Shown: positions 49,301 to 57,622 of the stretch, one piece after another | How the letters are laid out: every line of letters begins with the position of its first letter | Position numbering within the stretch: position 1 is the first letter of the stretch | NCBI GenBank assembly: GCA_003116995.1 | Contig: BDSL01000001.1 | Coordinates: 372,001 to 436,000, forward strand | From: Yamagishiella unicocca | Taxonomy: Eukaryota > Chlorophyta > Chlorophyceae > Chlamydomonadales > Volvocaceae | Direction: 5' to 3' | Length of the DNA stretch: 64,000 bases | Made by a program: the position numbers and the translations under genes | Notes under the pieces: model-generated | Told to the model about the DNA's origin: nothing | What the model saw: only the letters and a program-made list of their open reading frames with translations | The model's database searches: none

Positions 49301-51338
49301 CATTGCCAGAAAAAGCAAGCGCGACGACGTACCTACATAAGGAATTGCAGCGACCGAGTGGGCATTTGCATGTTCATGAGTCGTCAAAGGATTGTCCACG
49401 CACCAATCTAGCGCAAAACGCACTAGATGTTTGGTATGACCGCACCTGGTCGGGGAACCGTCCGACGGGAAGTTGATACGGCATATCATGCCCACTGGGT
49501 CGCGTGAGTCCCAGACGCACACGAACGGATTATCGTAGCTGCCGTCCAGCGAGGACGCCACTTGGCCGGTTGCGACGGTGAAGCCGTCCGGATGGATTGC
49601 CAGGCACTTGATGTCGTCATCATGGCCCTAGAGCACCATACAGCAGCGCGACGGGAGGTAATCCTGCATCAGGCGTCTCCGTAACAAAAACGCCACAAAA
49701 AGCGCCGACAGGGTATGGAGGGTCGGCAAACCCGACGTTCCCAGCCGCGCTTACATACAAGCCCTTGGACAGGACACGATACCCATACGCACGTCGAACC
49801 TGAAAGAACCGCTGTGTGTGGGTAGTGGGGTCGTACACAATGCCCACTGCAGCCATGTAGTACACCAGCTTGCCGTCGCCCGTGAAGAAGATGTTAGAGC
49901 AGGTGTTGTCCACACCCGCATAACCGTACACGAATTCGAGCTTGAGCCCAGGCTGAAGTGGAGGTGTAGAAGGCAGGGGCAGTACATTGACTCGGCACAA
50001 ACCCCAGGCTGAAGTGGAAATGTGAAGGCCTCAAAGGAAAAAGTGTTTGTGGTGGTCAGGGCCCTACAACTAGCCCCGGAGAGGATGCACCACACTAAAT
50101 CCCCGGCAGTTAAAGAAGGACACAGACATTGCACACATTTGGCTGAACATTTGGGAGTTGGCAAAGCGGGCGAAGAGAGGTTGGTGTTATGTAAAACTTG
50201 GGCTTCAATAACCCTTGAATGGGTGGGTGCAGCTGGCACGGTGTGCGCTCCAAGTCAACGCGCAATTGCCCTGCGGAATGGGGCCGTCTCACCCCTGTTT
50301 CACTTACCTTGGGCTTGCGCGCCGAGCGCAGCGCAGGCGTGCCATCCCAATTGGAGGGTGGAAATACTGGTTTACGGCAGTACCTGTACGTGATTTTGCC
50401 TCGGAAAGTGGCGTCCTTCCCAGCCTTGTACGGCCCCTGTAACAAGTGAAAATGCGACTTCAGCAGTTATAATCGCCCGCAGTCCAAGCGGCTACGAACG
50501 CGCGACGCAATGTAAACTAACTACGCCGAGCAAACCTTTGTCACGACGTTGCGCCAAAGGGAAACTCTTCATTCCCCGCATCCATCTTGCACACCTTCTG
50601 CTCAGGCTCAAGGGCCATAAGCCTTGTGGGGCTGCTCAGCAGCTTGCTTACAAACAAGTCGTACGGAAGGAGGCCCTGGGAGTCACAGCCAAATTTAGTG
50701 AACAAGCCGTGCGCCTGCTCCTCCGTTACCCGTATGCTGAATTTCTTCCATGCATGCCGGAATTGCGCAATATTGATCAAACCAGGTGGTGCATAGTCCC
50801 CGCGAAGCTGGGCCTTCTGCTCCTCCCTGCGGAACTGCCTGCAAGAAGCGAACAGACGTCAACAATGGGATTCGGGGCGATACAGCAGGCACGATGCTTG
50901 TCCTGTGAGGAGTATGCCGCGCCTTACACCCGCCCAGGGCGTTGAACAACTGATGAAGCGCACCAACGCCTCTAAGTTAGGACAAAGCCCGCCCAAACCA
51001 TCGGAGTTTATCACCGTACTTAGTAAGCAGCATTCGCTCGTCCTCGTTAAAGTTGGCGAGTGCGCCCAACGTGACGCGCATCAGGTTCTCGAGCTCTGCG
51101 GGACATAATACTTAATCGCTGGGACAGCGGACGTGGCGTTCGCCACACGATAAGCTTCGCACGCTGCCAACGCCAAATCTCACCATTAAGTGAAGCAAAA
51201 ACATCCGCATCCGGCTTGACTATAGGCGCGGTGGGCTGTTGGTAAAACTTCCTCGCCCTGCACAACCAATGTCCCATGAGTTAGGATAGCCCACCGGGCA
51301 CTCCCGGGCATAACTGCGCTTCTAGAAGAGCCAGACAT
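27754..51338 (-). CDS. Giant EF-hand / EML beta-propeller / 20x PLAT (LOXHD1-like) fusion protein
   Basis: Sixty-one exons on the minus strand, from ATG at 51336-51338 to the stop at 27754-27756, close in one frame of 10,959 nt, or 3,652 residues. Domain order: EF-hand-like helices (residues about 40-160), a full EML-type HELP/WD40 tandem propeller (about 204-864), a Pro/Lys/Glu linker (865-920), about 20 PLAT/LH2 domains (920-3500), an Ala-rich helix and a WW-like tail. EML propellers bind tubulin. PLAT arrays, as in LOXHD1, bind membranes or partner proteins. A role as a ciliary microtubule-membrane linker is inference. There is no signal peptide or membrane segment. Nearly every exon-exon join lies inside a domain and is forced by family sequence, so this is one gene and not a WD40 gene next to a PLAT gene. 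Two introns are ambiguous or GC-AG. An in-frame ATG at 51428 would add 30 residues. The exact combination was not recognised from any named protein. Confidence 0.88.
28390..31985 (-). other. PLAT domains 16-20 of the giant protein
   Basis: Approximate extents: 16, 31423-31985; 17, 30095-31105; 18, 29457-29968; 19, 28880-29200; 20, 28390-28745. The last two lie in a single large exon (28210-29228), unlike the finely split exons before, and are the most diverged: TLTGNVTGAGTDAK with FERNMRD and DNWHLDHV in 19, and ATGNKYGAGTDAL with FEKGSRD and HDGSGFGADW in 20. A PPPPPP linker separates them. Domain 17 is split over three exons and appears to lack the usual HDNSG segment. Confidence 0.82.
30765..30890 (-). 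repeat. Dispersed repeat family A, copy 4, in an intron of the giant gene
   Basis: On the minus strand it reads GGTGGTTTGC, then CATTGTCAGGTGATGCGC, then a GCCCACTGTGAC end. It is more diverged than copies 2 and 3. It lies in the intron between exons 30984-31119 and 30499-30584. Confidence 0.6.
32136..37400 (-). other. PLAT domains 10-15 of the giant protein, arranged as a two-domain super-repeat
   Basis: Approximate extents: 10, 36690-37400; 11, 35545-36665; 12, 34650-35358; 13, 33660-34640; 14, 32900-33660; 15, 32136-32900. Two kinds of domain alternate. The even-numbered domains (10, 12, 14) contain GLGAAWHL or FGAAWHL and FPF or FPY, and are followed by a linker, DRDGDGKGD or DRDGDGIPD, shrunk to NRDGGTG in the third unit. 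The odd-numbered ones (11, 13, 15) contain IELHGDKG-like strands, HDNSG and FPCN.WL. The exons that open the first two units are exactly 284 nt (36630-36913 and 34598-34881), and the third is 266 nt (32869-33134). The DxDGDGxxD linkers resemble calcium-binding loops. Confidence 0.85.
35066..35108. repeat. Dispersed repeat family B, copy 2, in an intron of the giant gene
   Basis: It matches 26440-26483 over about 43 bp (TGGGTTCGC, GGGCTTGA, ACACTGTA, CTTATTATA). Confidence 0.55.
37400..45285 (-). other. PLAT domains 1-9 of the giant protein
   Basis: PLAT/LH2 is an eight-stranded beta-sandwich. Each copy shows TSDIRGAGTDANV, then NNFERG..D.F, then IGHDNSG....WHL..VEV, then FPC..W. Approximate extents: 1, 44134-45285; 2, 43517-43945; 3, 42556-43265; 4, 41420-42200; 5, 40625-41410; 6, 39913-40478; 7, 39100-39675; 8, 38209-38991; 9, 37400-38070. 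Typical exons are 44134-44393, 43517-43775, 42556-42752, 40220-40478 and 39084-39341. Domain 1 carries GAATDSN in place of GAGTDAN, and NFARG for NFERG. Domain 7 has an insertion (GAGKLGGLFGQQ) where HDNSG is expected. The intron after exon 40996-41170 has a GC donor. Confidence 0.88.
44554..44627 (-). tRNA. trnI-AAU: tRNA-Ile (anticodon AAU), inside an intron of the giant gene
   Basis: The 74-nt minus-strand sequence folds as a full cloverleaf: acceptor GGCCTTT paired with AAGGGCC and discriminator A, D-stem GCTC/GAGC, anticodon stem TGGTG/CGCCA with loop CTAATAA (anticodon AAT), and T-stem ATCAG/CTGAT around TTCGATC. Box A (TAGCTCAGCTGG) and box B (GTTCGATCC) promoter elements are present. 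A run of four T follows about 14 nt downstream, as expected for RNA polymerase III termination. There is no intron in the tRNA. It lies on the same strand as its host gene, between exons 45244-45449 and 44134-44393. Confidence 0.95.
45244..45449 (-). other. Giant protein, charged linker and first PLAT strand (exon 20)
   Basis: One exon of 206 nt joins the propeller to the PLAT array. It encodes VVVLKPPVPEIYVYEAPKRV, a PPPPP run, then a K/E/D/R-rich helix (DEAKKKAEDEGRDRKRRE), and ends with the first PLAT strand (TYEITIVTSDIK). Its phase fits both the last propeller exon and the first full PLAT exon, which is the direct evidence that propeller and PLAT array belong to one protein. Confidence 0.85.
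45665..49952 (-). other. Giant protein, EML-type HELP and tandem WD40 propeller (exons 7-19)
   Basis: Thirteen exons: 49800-49952, 49446-49627, 49188-49332, 48965-49093, 48615-48800, 48152-48340, 47928-48016, 47657-47822, 47474-47566, 47003-47151, 46571-46813, 46136-46264 and 45665-45794. The start LKLEFVYGYAGVDN with NIFFTGDGKLVYYMAAVGIV matches the HELP core of EML proteins. Then follow GHDDDIKCLAIHPDG, VSANTLVTGAQSGDLLMWDI, ELVTGGADGQIICWDI, GHSADVYGLAFHP, SVAFSPNGAHLAVGTITG, LKYSPDGTKLAAGSHDNFID, GHSSYINHLDWSVDG, DIVATAGDDGRIRLFNFPC and GHCSHVMNVRFCPDNRWLVS. This is the complete two-propeller TAPE fold in its usual order over about 660 residues. EML family members bind microtubules. Confidence 0.92.
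46379..46482. repeat. Dispersed repeat family C, degenerate copy, in an intron of the giant gene
   Basis: GTCAGGGC, GGATGACTTAG-like, CCCATTTGCG and CTTCATCATCCACCAAGG blocks follow the order seen in the two copies at 54551-54660 and 54798-54908. Identity is clearly lower. Confidence 0.5.
50308..51338 (-). other. Giant protein, N-terminal EF-hand-like segment (exons 1-6)
   Basis: Exons 51295-51338, 51184-51257, 51020-51095, 50930-50971, 50595-50838 and 50308-50436. After a short basic start (GSSRSAVMPGSARARKF) the segment PDADVFASLN, MRVTLGALANFNEDERMLL and GALHQLFNALG looks like the first helices of an EF-hand pair. The second unit (INIAQFRHAWKKFSI, then FTKFGCDSQGLLPYDLFVSK) has an EF-hand shape but lacks most acidic ligands, so calcium binding is doubtful. 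Exon 6 (GKDATFRGKITYRYCRKPVF) is a linker to the propeller. Confidence 0.75.
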
Positions 51339-53172
51339 CTTACTTCTTCGCCTCGGCGGTGTTTGGGAGTGGTGTTGCCTGAGCCCGACCTGGCTGGCCC
51401 CAGCGATTCTTGCTCCAATAGGCGTCATCCCGGACCCCGTCTGAGGGGTGGGAGTTCCGTCGTTAGCATCAACTTCAGTTGTGTCCTATACAATTTGTCC
51501 TAATCAACTTGCGACCTTAGCGCCCTAGCATCCACGCGCGCCTCACTAGCAGCCCTCACCCTGTTGGGGGATTGTTCGCTTTATCTGGCGCCTCTGTCCT
51601 GGTGGACCACTGCAGACCGCAAGCGGGAGGGTGTAACCAAAGAGGCTTCAAGAGGAAGGTGCGCCGATGGTTGTTACGGCATGTAATAGCCATAGCCGGG
51701 CTGGTAACGAAAAGCTTTGTGCCACCCTTTCAACCCCGCCGCCAGAAGGTCCGTCAATAGTGGGCCGAAATGGAATTGCTAGGAGCTTCAGGCACCGTCC
51801 TTTCTACAACAGACCCGAGACACGGCTCAACGTGCAGGTGGCAACCATCCCCTGAAGGCACTTACGGTATCAACGGAGGGCTACCCGGGCTTCCTTCTAC
51901 TCCCCCGCCACCCCGGATCACATGTGCAGCCCCTGGAGATCCCCAGGCTTGTGCTCCTGCGAGGGCAGGCAACAGTGACGGCCCCCGCATCCTACTCGAT
52001 CTTTGAGTACCACATCGCCGCTTCAGGCGAAGCCGCACTTCTCTTTGACGTGCTAGCTACCTTGCGGTTCTTGAACCGCTCCTTCATGCAGCATTGGCTG
52101 AGGTGCAGGAGGGATGGAACCTGCTGGCGGTGGCCCCATCCTACGGCGCGAGCCCTGGCCATTGACCTCCATGCGAATAACGACTTCGAGTTCGGGATCC
52201 TAGTTGTGCATGAAAATACTCTTCGTTCCAGCCATAGGCTTTTTGGCAGTCTGAACTTTCATTTCGTTACTACGATTCTGTGTTGAAAGTTCGAGACTGC
52301 TATAATTCCTATTTACAACAATGAGCCTATGCAATCGATATTCTTTCCTGTGGGATGGTCCGTGCACCAGGTACATTCCATTTGGATCGCTTTTGGATCG
52401 AGACTAGGACTTTCAAGAGACTACCTGTCCTGTGCCCTTAATGCTCTTGATATGGAGTTCGAATGATACTATTTTTTGCTGTGGACATACCGGTAGCTGT
52501 CCCAGATACAGTAGTGGCATCTGCATGGCCTCGCTTCCTTGCGGGCACAACAGTACACCTTGCAGCGCCGCTGTGTCTTTAGAAAAGTACACGCTGTCTA
52601 CAGGCGTAAGCGCCGCGCGGCAACCATGCCTGAGGTATCTTCCTGAGACAACTCAGCTGGGTTCGTGTAACGCCGCGCAACTCTTTTCCTTATAGCTCGG
52701 TCTGGCCAGGCACCGCAGGCGGCGCCAGGCGTGCGTCGATGCCCCCTTTGTGCGTCAGCAGTCGGACAGGAGTAATTTGCCGTGAATCAGAAGAGGCAAG
52801 CTAGCTACGGCTGCTACGGATCGTTGGTTTGTTGCTCAGGGTCCCGAACAACATAATGTTACACGGCGAGGCTAACTTGCGCAAACCTCATGGAGGTGCA
52901 TCATTAGCGCGCAAATGCACTATCAGCGAGGTGCAACGAGAACTTCGCAATAGTCCCAGCTGGTAGAGGAACGTGTTGCTATGTCCCATACATAAAGAAA
53001 GACCCCCCCCCCCATTTGTGTACGACCGCCAGCCAGTAGCCCAACAGCTCAGGCCGACTGTGAGGACGTAGCACTTAAGCCCGGACAGTCATCGCTTCTT
53101 GCATAACCAAGAAGGAAAGCCACCGGGTATTGTCAAAACCTGTACAGCCATCATGTCGCTGCCACTGCAAAA
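51339..53172. other. Intergenic region upstream of the giant gene
   Basis: 1.8 kb holding the promoter of the giant gene and the 3' UTR of the WDR89-type gene. A poly-C run of 13 lies near 53006-53020. No exon, RNA gene or mobile element was recognised. Confidence 0.4.
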
Positions 53173-56066
53173 CTAGTATGGCGATGGTCGCTTGCTTTTC
53201 GCTCCCTGCTTGTCCTGGCGGTGTTGCCGATCGGGCCCCGGAGACAAGCGTTGAGGCCGCCCCGGGCCATTGGGAGCGACAGCAGCGGGGACCACCGCCG
53301 CTAGCTCTGGGTCCAGAGTCCACAGGCAGACAAGCGCATCCTCGCCCCCTGTTACACAAAACGGCCCACTGCTGCCGTCCCCCATACACCGCAACGACCG
53401 CACGATGGAGGAATGTCCGCCCGCTAAAGCCATCACCGGGCACGCCATGGCAGCCGCCGTCATATTGCCCTGGGGCCCTTGCTGCTCGAGGATTGGCACG
53501 AATGCAACGGGCCCGTCGTTATTTCCTGCCAGCAAGAAGAGCTGGTTAGTGGGGTTGTCGTAGTGGCAGCCCACCAGATAGTCCACCTGTGAGGATTGAA
53601 CATGGGCGGAGGCTGTTTTCATGCGATAGTATGCGTGCAAAAACCCGCTCGGCGTATGGCATTCATTGAATCGGGTACGGGCCCTATAGGCCCTGCAGTG
53701 TAACATGGTACGCTGCTGAAGGCAGGGTGCGACAGGGGATACAGCGGCATCGACGCAGCGCACCTCAGGCACAATGGTGGCTGCAGCGGAAGCTGCGCAC
53801 GCTTGTGACGCCGTTGCCCGCGCTTCACCGAAGTCGGCAAATTGCATATCCCCGCCAGCAACCTCCTCGTTGGTGGCCCGTAGCCACTCCCACAGATGCA
53901 CGCTCTCTGTCCCTGTTCTGATCCACAGCCGGCCGGCGTCGCTCCCGTACATCCCGAACTCCTCGACCGAGTTATTGATGTTAATTGCTGCCTGTTGGAC
54001 AAGCGGCGATCATATCCGCGTGATCTTGCCTGCCTCTGGTCTCATACTGTGGTCTGATCACTTGAGGCGTGAGGATACAGTACGATTTAATTGTACCAAC
54101 ACATTTGCTGTCGCGCAGCACACTCTGCGCTGGTGCGCAGCACAACGTCGGCAACTTTAACCTAAAATAGGCGACCAAAGCAAGGCATTGGCTTGCGACA
54201 GGCACGGCGCCCCGTAGCTGTCCAATATTGCTGCTCTTCATGCCCACCTGGAAGACATCGTCGTCGTTAAACGACTTCGAGACGTCGTGCACAGCTATTA
54301 AGCCGTCCGTGGAACCACTCAAGATCCGACCACTCGAATGGAAACGAACCTGCACATGGAATCAGAAGGTCGAGGGGCGCAGGGGCACGGGCGAGGAGTA
54401 AAACCGTGGCTGGTGGTGCGGGCATATAGGGGCGGAGTCCGCCCCTCAATTCCCCACCCCCTTAATATACGCCAGGCTCCGGCCGGCGTAATAGTATTAG
54501 TAATACCGTGGCCAGCCCCTCGCAGGTGTGGCTCAGCTGGGTCGCACAACCTTGGTGTCAGGGCAAGGATGACTTAGGTAGGCATCTCATCCATTTATGC
54601 GGTCACTGCACATAGTAACCGCTCAGTGGTGCCCTTTTCTTCATCATTCACCAAGGGGCTACCTCAATATGCAAGTTGCTCGATGCATCTTGCCACAAGG
54701 CAACGGGGCGTGAGCCAACGGTCAATAACCCACGCAATCCCCGTATTGCGGCCGCCATGAAATGGCACCATCGCAGGGTGTGATCAAGTGGAAGAACCTT
54801 GGTGTCAGGGCAAGGATGACTTTAAAAGGCATCTCATCCATTTGTGCGGTCACTGCACAAAGCAACCGCTCAGTCGTGCCCTTCTCTTCATCATTCACCA
54901 AAGGAGCTGTTTGCGCATTCACGCTGCCTCCCCTCGTGTTTCCCGCCAAATTATGCAAAACTTTTGTCGGTTGACATGCTGCAAGGGACGGCGTCGCAGG
55001 TGTAAGGCCCTGTTATCCGAGGCGGGTTCTCACAGGATAACCTTTTCGTAATGTTATACTGATCTCCTAAAGCATCCCGACGCCGACTAAAGGAGCTGAT
55101 ATCGGCAGCTAGTGTTTGGGGCTCGCAAAGCCGTTGTGCGCGGAAGCCAGGACACCTCCGCATCGCGTATGCGCTGCTGTGTTTTTCCCAGTGTGAATCC
55201 CTTACCTGCCTTTGCATCCTCCGCTGAATGCCAAGCCCATGCCGTACCTGGGTGACGTCCTCCGCATGCGTGTCATCTAGCTTAGCCAGCTGCTTGCTAG
55301 ATCGGCGATCCCAAAATATGAGCTCGCCTGTGCTGCCAGCTGCTAGCACATGCTCGAGGCTGGAGAACGAGAACACCTCCTGGCCGCGCACGGTGTACCT
55401 GCAACATGAGGGAGGACCATCACAAGTTGACAACGTTTTCATATGCTTCATGGCGTGCGCATCCTGTGTTCGTCGTTGCAGCGGTGGGGGCTAGGTCTCA
55501 TCCAGCCCGGAGTCGGCTAGCGCTATAGTTGTGTATCTTCGTGCACCCATGGCACTGTTCAGAGGCTCAGATGCCCTAATATTTTCGGTTACTATGATGG
55601 TGCTCATCCTGCAAGGAAACGTGGCACACACCCCAGGCACCTGGCGGTCCTGAATCAGCCCCTACCTCTCGACTTGCTGGCCAGTGCGCACGTCCCATGC
55701 CACCACGGTCCCGTCGGCTGACGACGACACGACGCCGTACGGCTGGCTGCTCCCGCAGAACGCAAGGTCCGTGATGGTGCCAGCATGGCCCCGCAGCTCG
55801 CTAATAAGTGATAGTTGTGCTCCGCTGGGCTGGTAGAGCTTGATGGTGTTGTTCGATACCGACGCTGCAACGAGGCTGCCAGACGGATTGGGCTGAGCTC
55901 GGAATACATAGCAGGGGTCATTGAGGTTGAAATCAACACGGGCTGAGCCGCAGCAATGTGGGAACTTCAGCGCGCCTGGCGGCCCTGACGGCGCAGAAGA
56001 GCTTGGCTGCGAATCCTGCCCGCCACCCATGCCTTCCTCCTCCTCCTCAAACCTGATATGACCCAT
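53173..56066 (-). CDS. WDR89: WD40-repeat protein of the WDR89 type
   Basis: Five exons on the minus strand, 55666-56066, 55248-55398, 54248-54349, 53764-53991 and 53173-53586, give 431 residues, with all phases closing. The acidic start (FEEEEEGMGG) is followed by WD40 blades: YVFRAQPNPSGSLVAASVSN, LRGHAGTITDLAF with VVSSSADGTVVAWDV, VLAAGSTGELIFWDRR, VRFHSSGRILSGSTDGLIAV, then the WDR89-like segment AAININ.SVEEFGMYG with HLWEWL, DYLVGCHYDNPTNQLFLLAG, and a last blade GGHSSIVRSLRCM with CVTGGEDALVCLWTL. The tail is basic and disordered (KQGAKSKRPSPY). WDR89 family members are single beta-propellers related to yeast ribosome-biogenesis and histone-chaperone partners; the cellular role here is not known. 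The gene is separate from the giant gene, having its own start and stop. Confidence 0.85.
54551..54908. repeat. Two direct copies of a 110-bp element (family C) in a WDR89 intron
   Basis: Copies at 54551-54660 and 54798-54908 both begin CTTGGTGTCAGGGCAAGGAT and end TTCATCATTCACCAA plus a GGGGCT or GGAGCT. About ten differences were counted by eye over 110 bp. Both lie in the intron between exons 2 and 3. Confidence 0.8.
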
Positions 56067-56336
56067 TTATATCTTGACAAGTGGTACTTGTGAGGGTTAC
56101 AGTACGTCTCTCGAGATTATTCCGAAGAGAGCAGACTTGGCGACGCTAGATGTAATTGGGCTTCACCACGAAATATACCGACAAAAATACTTCACACAGT
56201 TACGCATGTGCTGGCGTCGCATGTCGGTAATGGTCTGCGCGCCGTATGCATAGTGTTGGAAAATTTCCAGTGATTCCTCCCCTCGGTCTCCCTGTTCGGC
56301 CTGGTTACCTATTATTTAATATTATCGACACCGCGA

Positions 56337-57109
56337 CTATTCCTGTAGTAAGCGAACCTCGTCGTATGCGAGGCTCTGTTGCCATTTTTTTGATTCGACA
56401 ACCACATCCAAAATCCATGGCCGCTTCTGCACAGATAAAATGTAACATTACGAGAGAACGAGCCGCAACATCGCGATAGTATGGCAGCGCTTACCTCTTG
56501 CGAGTGAAGCAAGTCGGCTGGTGGAAAGCTATACTGCTGCTTTACCCGCGCAGCGAGCGGGAGCCTCAGGTTGTGCTGTCCATTGACGTTAGCCTTTAGG
56601 ATAAAAGGGAAAAGGTCACCTGCGTATCCACCACAGCGGCAGCAGGGTTGAGACACCTACCCAGCTTGCGTGATATAGTTCATCGCTTTCGCCTCGTTGG
56701 AAGGCCTCCCACGATACCGTTGCCAGTGTCGTGCCTTCAGCCACGGTAGAGCCAGGCTTCGCAGTTGCGATGGCGGTTGGGTCTCCCAGCTGGTCCTGAT
56801 CCAGCGCAGGATACCATGCTTGGTTAGCATATGTGATATGGAATACATAGATGTGGGGGACACTGCGCTGTTTTTGACGGGCGGAGCCGAGCGGCGTCTG
56901 CAAGCCACACAGTGGAATGTGCAGTGTGTGCCTCTCACCACTGCAGTCTCGTGCAGGGATATAGCTAAGACGGTGTCGCGTTCATCGTTGGAAAGGATTT
57001 TGATCAAAACGTTATCGCGTGTGACAAACAGCGCGCCTGAATTCAGCCAACGCGTCGATGTAGAAAACAGACTGCGTGCAGGCTCCCGTCTAAGAAGCTG
57101 TGAGAGCAT
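56337..57109 (-). CDS. Uncharacterised 208-residue protein with mitochondrial-type presequence
   Basis: Four exons on the minus strand, 56939-57109, 56657-56897, 56495-56619 and 56337-56426, close in one frame of 208 residues. The N-terminus (MLSQLLRREPARSLFSTSTR) is an Arg/Ser/Leu amphipathic helix with no acidic residue until Glu9, typical of matrix targeting. Later segments are mixed alpha/beta: NVLIKILSNDERDTVLAISL, PHIYVFHITYANQAWYPALD, TVSWEAFQRGESDELYHASW, FILKANVNGQHNLRLPLAAR and RPWILDVVVESKKWQQ. No family was recognised. A mitochondrial ribosomal protein was considered because of the basic C-terminal strand, but no signature supports it. Splice sites are canonical (GTGAGA, GTGTCT, GTAAGC donors), and joining the exons removes every stop, which supports a real gene. 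Confidence 0.6.
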
Positions 57110-57622
57110 TGTGCACAGGGAAACTGCTATTGCATAAAAGTATGTATGAGCCTATGAAGGGTGACCATCCGGTCGTGCACAGGGGATGATATGACATAAC
57201 GTGACATCTGCCATATGCCGGTGAGATTTTAAAAGCATGCCTCGCACACTTCATTTCCAATGCATCATCTTTCAAGTGCAAGGGGTATGCCCGGTCGAGA
57301 TGCTACTTGAATGTTTACAGGGTTTGAATCCGTGTGCTATACCGTACCAAGGGTGCAAGGGAGACTCCCCTGGCCGTAATTTAACGTACCTATCTATGAG
57401 CTTGTATACAGCACAGGAACATCAGATGGGCATCTACTTACACATATTTTCCATTCTTCATCGACTCTCTTGTATCGTAGTTCAGCAGTAAGGTCTTCAG
57501 GGGCCACCTATGACGGTTCCGCAACACGTGTCAACGTCCAGATCACCCTGGCACGGGCCAACACGCAACACCTTTCGGCATCCTTGCCATTGACTATGAA
57601 CAAATCGTGTTAGCCTCAAGCC
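57110..57622. other. Short intergenic region
   Basis: 513 bp between the 3' end of the coiled-coil gene and the start of the 208-residue gene, both on the minus strand. No feature was recognised. Confidence 0.4.

Noticed and set aside
45244..51338. A separate EML gene ending before the PLAT array
   Set aside because: The propeller's last exon ends at a GTCAGT donor with no stop, and phase 0 joins exactly to the linker exon. No start or stop codon context supports a boundary.
53173..56066. The WDR89-type gene as the 5' part of the giant gene
   Set aside because: It has its own start and stop, a separate single propeller, and 1.8 kb without exons before the giant gene's N-terminus.
56337..57109. 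Mitochondrial ribosomal protein bL9 for the 208-residue gene
   Set aside because: Only a vague pattern of hydrophobic and basic residues fits; no bL9 signature is present.
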